This document shows positions 23,446 through 33,749 of a stretch of 64,000 nucleotides of DNA, in pieces. Position numbers and translations under genes: made by a program. Location of the stretch: the NCBI GenBank assembly GCA_951799425.1, contig OX637405.1, positions 28,436,635-28,500,634 on the forward strand. The letters run 5' to 3'. Under the pieces are notes generated by a model. That model made no database searches. It had not been told where the DNA came from and was given only the letters and a program-made list of their open reading frames with translations. The DNA comes from Ilex aquifolium. Its lineage: Eukaryota; Streptophyta; Magnoliopsida; Aquifoliales; Aquifoliaceae. How positions within the stretch are numbered: position 1 is the stretch's first letter; each line of letters opens with the position of its first letter.

Positions 23446-23714
23446 CCATGTAAGTATGTACTCATTAGCATTTTATGTGTATCATGAGACCTTAACATTA
23501 TGTAAAAATTTGTTTATTTGATGAAAATTAAGTGTTTGAAACTAATTTAAGTGATTTTCGCCTTATGTCAAGCTTTTTTTTCCCTCCAATTTAAATTTAT
23601 TCTTGTATAAATGGATATTAACCCAATAAATATGTTGAATTAATCAATTATTTAGCTTATCTTTATAAATAAACGAATTGTATTTGTGTTTCCACGTGTT
23701 TCCATATTTTTTCT

Positions 23715-23795
23715 GCGTTTCCATTGCGTTTCCGAAACGTTTCCGAAACGTTTCCGTTTTTGAGCTGACTGAAACGGTACTTCGAAACGAAACTT
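23715..23795. repeat. hAT right subterminal repeats
   Basis: CGTTTCC/CCGAAACG/TTCGAAACG copies cluster just inside the right terminus and mirror the left cluster. Confidence 0.7.
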
Positions 23796-23804
23796 CGATC
23801 CTTG
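23781..23804 (-). repeat. hAT right terminal inverted repeat
   Basis: Ends ...AACTTCGATCCTTG. It is followed by the second AGTATGGT at 23805-23812. Confidence 0.88.
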
Positions 23805-23944
23805 AGTATGGTATATCCTTGTGATAGTCTCTTCCTACAAAAAAATAAAAAATAAAAAATAATAATTATATTTTAGTAAACAATAATACATGTATTTATT
23901 AGAAATACAATAATAAATTATTTTTGAAAAACTTACTAGTTGCT

Positions 23945-24240
23945 AAATGATATTGTCGACAGGCTGAAAACCAACAGAAGGCCTACCAATCGATGGACCG
24001 AGCAGCCAACGTGTTATGCGTCGACATCATACCATGTATGCGCCAGTAGAATCCATTGAACTAATAGCGACCTCTCTTGTAACAAGACAATCCTGACGAT
24101 GGGCCCACATGTCAGTGTACAACTGGTGAACAACATTCATATCCCGACCTACTTTGCCGCGACTATTTACACCATGTAACGTCCTACTAGAATCACAAGC
24201 CTCTAGTATGGTCTACACGAGTCCGAACTTCTAACACAAT
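23945..24240 (-). pseudogene. Plant mobile domain (MAIN-like) protein fragment
   Basis: On the minus strand a frame reads HGVNSRGKVGRDMNVVHQLY, then DMWAHRQD and MDSTGAYMV, a stop, then CRRITRWLLGP. The order (W/M..VHQ.Y..MW..R.......DPYM.WYRRITR) matches the C-terminal part of plant-mobile-domain/MAIN-like proteins, which are frequent in plant genomes and in some Mutator-like elements. The stop replaces the usual Trp before YRRITR. No start or upstream exon was found. It is a dead fragment with no visible promoter. Confidence 0.55.
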
Positions 24241-24379
24241 CGGGAAAAATGTCATTCTACTATATTGAAACAAATAAGTGGGGGTCGTGTGCCCCAAATA
24301 TCTTGCCCAAAAAAGCAGTAAGCAGGTAGGTGACTCATGATATCAACGGTATGTGACTCTCATATCATCTGTAACACCA

Positions 24380-25149
24380 AAGTCAAAAAAAAATTGTTAA
24401 ATTGATAAATATTTTTAAAAAATTGGGCAGATTTTTCCTATAAATAGGATATTTCCAAATTTTCAACATGTATGTAACAATCCCAATTCAGTACATACTC
24501 ATAACAAATAACCATTCATACAACATCCATAAATACATTAAACATTCATATCACCAAACATGCATAACATAAACACGAAATCATCACACGAAATCATCAC
24601 ACGCAATCATCACCAGTAAAAATTGCATTTAAAGTAAGCTTGAATCCAAGAAATTGACAAAGTAAACTTGAATCCAAGACATGTTAATTTTTTTTTGGGG
24701 GATGTGGACGGCGGATGGGGGAGGTTTGGGTGGATTGTGGGAGAGAGAGAGAGACAGAGAAATACCAGAGACAGAGAAGTTAGGTACAATTGTCATCGTC
24801 GGATCCAAGAAGAAGGATAAATACCTCAAGTGTCATCACTGGATTAGGCATTGTCGGAGTTCCTAGTCAACGTCGGAGTTGGGCATCGTCGGAGTTAGTT
24901 TTGAAGACGTCTGAGGACAAGGAAGTTGTCTAATCTGATGAGAGGTTTGGGAATTTTGACTTAGGTCTTTTACAATTTGGGAAATTTAAATCTCATTTAA
25001 TTCGTACAAATCATCATTTAAAGACATCATTCCAATTAACGATATCAAGTTTAATATACAGTATTGAGAGTAGTCTTAAAATAGTAATTAAAAACGTCAT
25101 TGGTAATGTCGTCTTTAAACACGTCATTTTGAGTGACGCTTTTAACTTG
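24380..25149. other. Intergenic AT-rich DNA
   Basis: No gene seen. It contains short TCGTCGGAGTT repeats (24790-24895) and a CACGAAATCATCA duplication near 24575. Confidence 0.6.
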
Positions 25150-25152
25150 TAA

Positions 25153-25455
25153 GAGCATCTACAATCCTTACTCTTTTTAAAATCCAAATTTAAATCTGGA
25201 TAAAAAATCCAATTCTAGACCCATATACATATCAAATAAAAAAAGACTCAAATCTATATCCAAATCTTTAATTGTGAGATTTTACCCTCTTTTAAAGATC
25301 TAATGATCATATTTTATACCCTCTTTTAAATTTGGGTTTATTCTCATTTAAATTTGAATTTCTCCATTAGAGAGGTCTATACCAAATCAAGCTTTTTACC
25401 CTTTTTTTTTTTACCCAAATTGGGGAAAAAGTTTGAATTTTTATTGGAGATGGTC
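25153..25455. mobile_element. MITE with GAGCATCT termini (PIF/Harbinger-like)
   Basis: The left end reads TAA|GAGCATCTACAAT and the right end ATTGGAGATGGTC|TGA, so the termini are inverted repeats. The flanking triplets TAA/TGA fit a 3-bp target duplication with one change. The element at 58523-59331 has the same terminus GAGCATCTCCAA. About 300 bp, AT-rich, no coding. Confidence 0.65.
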
Positions 25456-25467
25456 TGATATAGTAGA

Positions 25468-27718
25468 CTAGTCATAACCCGTGTCTGAAGGCACGATAAA
25501 ACAAAAAATTCGAGTCCTAAAAAATCGATATCACTATATTAAATAATAATTTTTCTTTCCTTCATTTATTTGATTAAATCATTTAAAATTTATTTTTACT
25601 CATTATTTTCTTAAAGATATTGACAAAATTTTCTCAAAATATGTAATTTTATAAAATTTTTTAACAGATCTATACTATCATGTATGGATAATATCTGAAA
25701 TAAAAATTATGTTAAATTAAAAATTCATCAAATATTAAATGGTTGAGCATGTGATAGAAATAAGTGATATGATGGTTTTGGGAGGGGAGAAATGGATAGG
25801 GGATAAAATTCAACTTCCTATGTGTTTTATTATATAGATTTGTATAGATATAAGTAAAAAATTCATCCAGATCCCCTATAGTTAGGTCTAAATTTATTGA
25901 CACCCCCTTCTAATTTTGAAATTTCACTGTCACTTCCTGTTAGTGATTGTCGGGTTACACCGTTAATGGCAATGGTTGATTTATAAAAATATCTCCGAGT
26001 ATTTTATAGGATAAATTTTATTCACACCCCTTATAAATAAACCTAACTTTAATAACACCCCCTTTAAATAGACCTAACTTTAACAACACCCTTTCTTGAT
26101 TCTGAAATTTCAATGCACTCCCTTTTAGTTCTATTATATTAGTCTTTATTTTGATCAATTTAATATTCAATTTTATCAAATTAATTTTCTTTATTTAATT
26201 TAAACTAAATTAACATTTCATTTCATCAAATCAATACAAAATTGATATTTAATTTTATCAAATTAGCATTTAGTTATATTAATTTAATATTTTATTTCAT
26301 CAAATTAATATTATTTCTTTAATTTAATATTAAGTTATTATTTATTTTTATCAAATCAACATCAAATTGACATTCAATTTTATTAAATTAAAATATTTAA
26401 TTTATTAAAAAGAATATTAAATTCCATTAATTTAAAATTTAACCTTATCAAATCAATGTCATTTCTTTAATTTAGCATCAAATGAACATTCAATTTTATT
26501 AAAACAACATTCAATTTTATTAAAACAACATTCAAATTTATTCAATTAACATTAAATTCAATCAAATTAATACTAAATTAATATTTAATTTTATCAAATT
26601 AAAACTAAATTAATATTTAAATTTATCAAAATTAAGATCAAATTTATTCAATTAATATTAAATTTTATCAAATAATTTTAAATTTTATATATGAAGTATA
26701 ATGTGTGAGGAGAGGTCGGGCGACGTTGTGGAGGACATATGATAGCAGAGGAATTAGAAATGGATGAGATTTTGACATTGACTTTATTAATTATAATTTT
26801 TATTATAGAAAAATTATTTTTAACTATAAAAATTATTATGATAAAAAAATATAAAAACTTGATTATGTAACTAAATGAATGATAATATGATGACTAATAT
26901 TATAACAAAGTTATAATACAACATTTTAAAATAAAAAATTCATTGGGATAATATAATGATTGAAATTACGTTTGTTGCTGGCTAGCGCATATAATGGGGA
27001 AAAAATTGATGACATTTTAGTCTATTTACATAATAAAGGGTAATTTTAGTATTTTTCACAAAATATTTAGTTAAATCATTATTTTATCTACTGATAGAGA
27101 CAAAAATTATTGTTATAGGGGTTGTCATTGAATTTAGACTCAATTACATGGTGTTTAGATGAAACTTTCCCTAGATATAACATGTAGATATAGTATCTAT
27201 TCGATCTTTGTACTATATATATGTACAGTAAAAATGTGTGTTTGATATGAACAGTAAATATGGAGAACAACTGCATTAGGATAGAATTTTAGGGAGACGT
27301 CTGTGTTAGTTTGGAAAAAGAATTATGAAAGATGAGAGTGTGAGAGACAGTCAATGTCTCAGTATAGAAAGTGATCTCTTAACATAAGAAATAAAATCAT
27401 GGAAATAATGATAAGAGTTGTAATCTGTATTTTACGGAGAGAGAGACAGAGTTGAGGAATGAGAGATCGCTTAATTGCCGGATTTGATTGGGTTGTGGAA
27501 TTAAATTTAGGGATGTTAGTTTTAGAAACTAAAAGTTTTGAGCGGCAAAAATTTTCAAGAACTAATATAGTACGTCGGATCAAAACGATCTGAGACGTCA
27601 ATAGCTTGAAACAGTTTGAAATATCGTCGACCGTTGGATGATTCTTTTTTCGATCTCGAAACGATCTGAGTCATTCTTTGTCTCTTGAATTCAAAATCGT
27701 TCTACTTTATTATATAGA
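25468..27718 (-). mobile_element. Helitron, non-autonomous, 2.25 kb
   Basis: On the minus strand it starts A|TCTATATAATAAAGTAGA (27718) and ends with hairpin CGTGCCTTCAGACACG, 8 nt, then CTAG|T (25468-25471). The 5' 150 bp (CGATCTGAGTCATTCTTTGTC) is similar to that of the element ending at 6548. It contains a long AT-rich minisatellite and no recognisable gene. Confidence 0.75.
26110..26690. repeat. AT-rich minisatellite
   Basis: Degenerate units around AATTAATATTTAATTTTATC repeat over some 580 bp inside the Helitron. Confidence 0.8.
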
Positions 27719-28413
27719 TTGTATTTAACTTGGATACATTCATTTATCTATATATATATACTACTTCAAAAAGTACCTTAAAAATAAATTTTTTTATTTT
27801 CCTCTTTTACATTTAAACAATTATATAAAGACTGATGATGCACAAAATCGTCTTCGTGCAAGATCAACAGTCAAGTATACGAACGGGTGTGATTAATAAG
27901 CAATTAACAAGCAATCAATGACAATCAATGGCAAAGCAGTAAATAATAGATCAACACAGAGATTTATAGTGGTTCGGTCCGGTTGACCTACGTCCACTCT
28001 CGGTAACGACAGAGGTGTCATGGTGTTCTTTATTGATGAATAATGATATTCCGGAGAGTTACAGTGCATTGAGGGAGAGAGACTTGGTGTAGAGAGACAA
28101 AGCTCTCGGTGGAGAGAGGGAGAGAGACTTGGTGTAGAGGTCTCAAGGAGGTGATGAACATGCCCCTCCATGTGGAGAGGGGCTTACATTATATAGATTC
28201 ACCAAGGCGGTGACGTGAGGAAGAAGACTTCTACTAGTTTGGTAAGTACAATTTTGGTAGGTGTAGACCTCTGTATCCCAATGTTCTCTCCCTTGCGTCC
28301 CTATTCCGTCGGAGGAGGACTCTGGGTTGGATTTGATCTTGAGTGGCTGGACCTGCGTTGGAGTGAAGAGGCCGTAGGAGAGGGGAGCGAAGGAGGAACC
28401 AGGAGGAGGGCCA

Positions 28414-28475
28414 GCCTGGGCGGCGCCCCCTGGGATGACTTGGGCGACGCCCTCTAGTGCCTTGGGCGGCGCCCT
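28414..28475. repeat. Three GGGCGGCGCC-type GC-rich repeats in the solo LTR
   Basis: TGGGCGGCGCCC, TTGGGCGACGCC and TTGGGCGGCGCCC occur within 62 bp. The copy at 51807-52378 lacks this array. Confidence 0.75.
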
Positions 28476-28609
28476 CTTGGTGCTTCCCTTGGCTTGGGCT
28501 CCATTGGATTTCCTCTTGGTTTATGAGTAGGTCCAGCTCCTATTGGTGGGTTGATCCAGCTCCAATTGGGCCTTCATTTGGGCTTTCTCGATTTATTTAA
28601 AGGGTCATT

Positions 28610-28827
28610 GGGAGGTCGGTACCTCCCAAAAAACTTAATAGGATAAAAGTACACTTTTTAAAATAATTGGGATAGAAGTACATGTGCTAAAAAAAAGTCA
28701 TAAAAGCCGTTTTACCCCTACCATAAATAGTGCATACCTAATTGAATGTGAGACTTTCAAGATTAGAATGTGAGACTTTCAAGATTCCTTTTGATATTTG
28801 TGTATCATTTGAATTTTGAAATTTCAT

Positions 28828-28877
<50 letters not shown>

Positions 28878-29394
28878 AGTTGAAAAATAGAGACACGATA
28901 TAAATCGTCATGCAAACAGTGTCACCAAAGAGAGACACGATATAATGACAATGGGGGTCCAATGACATTCCATGATGCCACTGATTGGACCCCCATTGTC
29001 ATTATATCGTGCATACTCTTTGGTGACACTGTTTGTATGACGATTTATATCGTGTCTCTCTTTGGTGACACTGTTTGTATGACGATTTATATCGTGTCTC
29101 TCTTTTTCGACTCCATATATATATATATATATGAAATTTCAAAATTCAAATGATACACAAATATCAAAAGGAATCTTGAAAGTCTCACATTCTAATCTTG
29201 AAAGTCTCACATTCAATTAAGTATGCACTATTTATGATAGGGGTAATTATGGAATACAATTTAGAAAGAATTTGAAAATGTTTTAAAATGTGTACTTATT
29301 GACAACTATTTAATGAAAAAGAGGACTTAAAGGAGGATACGTTTGGAAGTGGTACTTAAAGTCAACTAAGTTTTGAAAAAGGTACCCCCATCCC
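28610..29394. mobile_element. MITE with inverted termini and a long internal hairpin
   Basis: The ends are GGGAGGTCGGTACCT (left) and the complement of GGGATGGGGGTACCT (right), flanked by ATT on both sides. Within it, 28712-29246 is a near-perfect inverted repeat. It is nested in the solo LTR 27833-29444. Confidence 0.65.
28712..29246. repeat. Long inverted repeat (hairpin), arms about 250 bp
   Basis: The left arm starts TTACCCCTACCATAAATAG and the right arm ends CTATTTATGATAGGGGTAA; the centre near 28965-28982 leaves a loop of about 20 bases. Both arms carry TA repeats, and the left also has (CA)n. The right arm has a direct duplication of CTCTTTGGTGACACTGTTTG and following bases (about 29017-29100), so pairing is imperfect there. 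Confidence 0.85.
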
Positions 29395-29449
29395 ATTATC
29401 TCTTATTTAAATTGGGCCAGGCCCGGTTAATTTCGGGCTCATCAAAGAC

Positions 29450-31984
29450 AATCATATCATATTTTCTACTTTAACTCTTAGACCATTCCTATTTTAAGAA
29501 AAATAATTCAATTACAAGTGTAATAAATAAATGGTTACCAATAGTAAACCGACTTATATCATATTTTATCATATCTCATGAAAGTTAATTGACTTCAAGT
29601 TTTTTCTAATATTTAATTTCTAATTAACTAAATACATAATTTCACTTAATTAGCCCAAATCCATTAGGACCCTTAGTATCCCATAACAGACGCCCCTCTC
29701 TCTCTCTCTACACACGTAAAAAAAATTAATTCTCTTTTTTAAAGATTTATATTATGTATGCTCATTATACTATACATTTATTCTTTCCACTAGTGCACCG
29801 ATCCTATTAAGTGTTTAATACATCGCAACACCTTTACATGTAGGAGAATAATTACTTCCATTATTAAAAAAAATGGCTACATGAACTATATTAAGCCATT
29901 CATGATGACATAATTTCTTAGTATTGTAAAAACCAAAGCCTTCCATCTTCATAGCATCCATACACTTCTTTTTTACTTTACTGTAACCCTCTCAGGTCTC
30001 TCTATCTCTTCTTATATATCCCTCTATTAATATCAGAATTTGAGCAAAACAATAACAAAAACAGAAGCTCACCTTTCTTTTCGAAATTTTTTATTTTCAA
30101 ATTCTACGGTTTCTTTAGGCCAAAATATATGATTACTTAATTTCATATCAAATTTTTTAAAATTAACAACCAATAAATTTTTTTAAAAAAAAATAAGGAT
30201 AAAATGGGAAGTTAGTTCTAAACTATAATTTTCTTGCATTTCCTTTTGTTTTTTTCAAGAAAAAAAAAAGTGGGTTAGTTGTGAGAAAATCTAAGCATGT
30301 AAAAAAATTATTTTTTCCATCATTTTCCATTTCATAGTAACCAAACACATGAAAACTTTAATTTTAATTTTAATTTTTTTTTTGCATTTTCTACTATAAT
30401 CCTGCTAAACAAACAGACCCTAGAGATACTCCAAAGTTTTTCCCATGATACTATACAACTTTTACAGATTTTATGGTAAGCTCATAACTTCTATGTATGT
30501 GTATAATTTTTATATAGTATGATTTTGAGTTTTTCATTTAATTTTGATGATTCTATGTTGGCTTCTTTGGACGCAAAAGGAAAATAATTTTTTGAGCAAA
30601 AAGAATAAAGGTCGAGATAGCTTGCATGATGCTGGTGTCCATGCTTCATTATTTTCATAATTTAAATATATACAACTTGTATGGGAGACTAATTGTTCAA
30701 AGAAAATGGGGTCATAGACAAATTCGATTTACTTTGACTATGAAGGTTTTGTTATAAGAAAATATGTATTGCTTGAGAAATGTTTATGTAATGTAATCTA
30801 TATAAAATATTGATCTTTAATGTTTTTTAGTTGGTTAGAAGTAATTTTGCAAGTCTATATACGTTATTCATTAATTCGAGTTAAAAAGAAAGAAAAAAAA
30901 AATTCTACACGTGTGGTTCTGATGGTTCACTGGATTGGAAATACATTGTATTAATCTTGGATGGCGAAGAAATAATTGATTTGTGAGAGCAAATACTTGG
31001 TGAAGCTATTAGGTTGATTATACTTTCCAAGGAAAAAAGGATAATAGATCAAATTTTGGGTGGTTGGTTGAAGAAATATTGATGTGAAGTTTATTATTTT
31101 CACCCTATGTGTCAAAGCATTGTGTTGAGATGTAATTAGATTTAACATATGAATGTATCTTTTGTTGGCCAGTCTACAATTCTCCTTATCTTATTAACAA
31201 GTTAATCTTACTTGTAGATGAAATTCAACTATGATATAAAATAAAACAAGGTTCATCGCATGCAATAAATTAATTTGTAGAGTTGAACCAATCTAATCAC
31301 GCATGCACACTACTCTATACTAGAGGTGGCAAATGGGTGGATTGGATGAAATTCACTCACGTGGTATATGGATTATAATGGGTTGGGTTAAACCCATTAA
31401 CCCATAAAATAATTAAAATTTTTAATAGACACATTAGTACACCAATACACACACATTAGTAATACACCAAAATACAAACTAATACACTAAAAATATACAC
31501 ACTAATACCCTAAAATACACGCTAATACACAAAAAATACACACATAGACTAACATAAATAAAAAAAATACACACATAATGGGCCGGGTCGATTGTGGGCT
31601 ATGAGTTGGTCCGTGGGTCATGGGTCAACCTGTGGGTCACGGGGCACGGGTCATAGAGTCTATACTATAAGTCATAAACTTAAAAAAAATTTATGACTGA
31701 CAATAAATTTTTTTTTTTTTTTGTAGAATTATAAATTATAATAGATAGAAGCATCAACTCATATGGAACATGCATACAAATACAGCTATGTTGCTATTGA
31801 AATTTTGAATTATAAAAAGAATGATTTAGTGATCAAATTATTCAAAAGAATGTTACAAAAATTTTAACTATCACGTGCAATGCATGTGTTACATTCCTAG
31901 TACTTAAAACGTCGTTACAAGTGACATTTAAATTTTAGAGACATATGGATATGGTGAAAAACGAGTTATTTATCAGTATATAAT
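29450..31984. other. Gene-free AT-rich DNA
   Basis: Only short spurious frames are present. A stretch at 31322-31680 has GGTGGCAAATGGGTGG, ACACACTAATAC and GGGTCA repeats, resembling hAT-type MITE debris. Confidence 0.6.
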
Positions 31985-32306
31985 TATTTTAAAATGAAAT
32001 TACCGATTTAAGGTAATTTTAAATTTATTTAACAATTTACGACACTTTTTAAATCGGAGTCAATAAATTTATTTTTAACAATAAAAACAAAATCAATAAC
32101 CCTACTTTCAATGTTAAAAAAAAAATTGATTGCGTATTTGAGGAGTACGCTTTCTATTGGCCCCACCACACTCCTTTTCCTTTCATATCTTCCAGCGTCA
32201 CAGGCAATGAGTTAATCACATCATTTGTCATTTCATTCCATTATATCAATTATATTTTGACAAAGATATTAGGTAATGAAAACAAAGAAGTTATAAATAA
32301 TGAATA

Positions 32307-32918
32307 TTTATATAATAAAGTAGCTTACAATTTAAATCTCAAAAGATAAATAAAATGATTTTTACTATTCGCGGTTGAGATCGCTTTAAATTTTATTTTA
32401 AAGTTAATCTAACGGTTAATATTAACACCTTAAATTTAATAGGAAAAATAGGCTCCTAAGGGTGTGTTTGGAATAATTTTTTAAAAGTACTTTTAAAAAT
32501 TATTTTTCATAAGTACTTTAAAATAAATAATAGTGTTTGAAACCGCCACACCACTACCTCTACCACCACCACCACCACCACCGTCGTCGTCGCCACAGCC
32601 ACCACCACCACTGCCGCCGCCACCATCACCACCACCGTTGTCGTTGCCACCACCATTGCCGCAGCCATCACCACCACCACCACCACCACCACCACCACCA
32701 CCACCACCGCCACTACGGTCAGTGCCACCCACCACAACCATCATCGTCTTCTACTACCACCACTGCCGCCCACCACCTCTCACCCCCACTACAAACTGAT
32801 GCTTAAATTACTTTATTTTTTCTCTATGCTTGTGATTTAATTTTGAATATGAATACAAATATGTTTATTGTTTACCATTTTTTATTACACTGTGTCTTCA
32901 GGCACAGACAATAACTAG
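32307..32918 (+). mobile_element. Short Helitron, 0.6 kb
   Basis: It begins A|TTTATATAATAAAGTAG, with C of the canonical TC changed to T, and ends with hairpin CTGTG(TCTTCAGG)CACAG, 7 nt, then CTAG|T. The termini match the two longer Helitrons, in opposite orientation. It contains a GTGTGTTTGGAATAATTTT palindromic segment and a long CCA/CCG microsatellite. Confidence 0.65.
32560..32706. repeat. (CCA)n/(CCG)n microsatellite
   Basis: About 45 triplets of CCA with CCG and GTCGTC interruptions. Frames through it on both strands encode only Pro, His, Gly or Val runs. Confidence 0.9.
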
Positions 32919-33749
32919 TATTAAAATATGACATAAAATCACAAATAAATAAAATAATAAATAAAATAGTGCTTAATAGTAGTGCGACTTGCAAGAAAAG
33001 GAGAGCAACTTAAAAATAAATTATATTCACTAAATTATATTCTAATAAAATTATTAATCAGGTTTGTTAATTGATCAATATCAACGAATTTAATCTTTAT
33101 GATTTATAAATTTCACACGATCCAAATAACTCAATTAAGTTAAATTTTTAAAAATTCCTTTTTAATTTTAATTAAATTTAATCAAATAAGATATTATTGT
33201 ATTATCCAACATAACAGATTCAAAATCTAATTTGCGTTATTAGATAATATTTTTTCAAGAATTAAGATATTAATTATGAAAATAAAATCTATTAAATGTT
33301 CGATGTCAGATTTTTAATTTGATTTTTTAAGATGCTTTCTTTTTCTTGTAAGTTTGACCGATATAAACACTACTTTATTTAATACTATTATTTTATTTGT
33401 GATTTCATTTTATTATTTTATTTTATTTTATATTAATAAATTCTCTGTTTTATGACCTAATGGTCCTAATAGTTTTACAAGTGATAGTTTTGTTGACATG
33501 ATAAATGATGTTATTGGCTCATTGCTTGTGACCTTGGAAGACCTGAACGGACAGGAAGTGAGCTGGCGCCCGTAGAAAACGTATTCCTCAAACACGCTTT
33601 TAAATTTTTATTTATATTTTAACATTGAAAGTAAGTTGTTAATCTCGTTTTTATTGTAGTGAATTTATTAATTCTATTTTTAAAAACTACCATAAATTGA
33701 TAAATAAGTTCAAAACTGTCGTAAATCGGTAATGTTGTTTTTTAGGTCT

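Larger units (their letters stand above)
6632..23804 (+). mobile_element. Complete hAT DNA transposon carrying a nested LTR retrotransposon
   Basis: The element is bounded by inverted repeats starting CAAGGATC(A/G)AAGTT, with 21 of 24 terminal bases matching, and by the perfect 8-bp duplication AGTATGGT. Removing the 11.5 kb retroelement and its 5-bp duplication leaves a hAT of about 5.67 kb, consistent with an autonomous element. Order: TIR, GAAACG-rich subterminal repeats, probable non-coding first exon and repeat-filled intron, transposase exons, subterminal repeats, TIR. The transposase has no stop or frameshift across its four exons. Present activity is unknown; the inserted retroelement is the only visible damage. 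Confidence 0.9.
27833..29444. mobile_element. Solo LTR with a nested MITE
   Basis: It starts TGATGATGCACAAA and ends CTCATCA, flanked on both sides by AAGAC (27828-27832, 29445-29449), a 5-bp duplication. A related solo LTR lies at 51807-52378; both share TTCGTGCAAG, ATCAACACAGAG, TTTATAGTGGTTCGG and TGGTGTTCTTTATT. The MITE at 28610-29394 interrupts it, so the LTR itself is about 0.83 kb. No internal domains remain, indicating LTR-LTR recombination. Confidence 0.85.
31985..33745. repeat. Large inverted repeat, arms about 255 bp, with a Helitron in the spacer
   Basis: The left arm (about 31985-32240) contains AAATTACCGATTT, TTTCAATGTTAAA, TATTTGAGGAGTACG and CACATCATTTGTCA. The right arm (about 33495-33745) carries the same landmarks in reverse complement and reverse order. 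The 1.25 kb spacer holds the Helitron 32307-32918. This fits an old foldback or Mutator-like non-autonomous element. No target duplication could be fixed. Confidence 0.65.

Noticed and set aside
26110-26690. Regular AT-rich repeats considered as a CRISPR-like or centromeric array
   Set aside because: Units are degenerate, spacers are absent and the array is inside a Helitron; it is a minisatellite.
32493-32806. Gly-, Val-, Pro- and His-rich frames on both strands
   Set aside because: All derive from the (CCA)n/(CCG)n microsatellite in the short Helitron.
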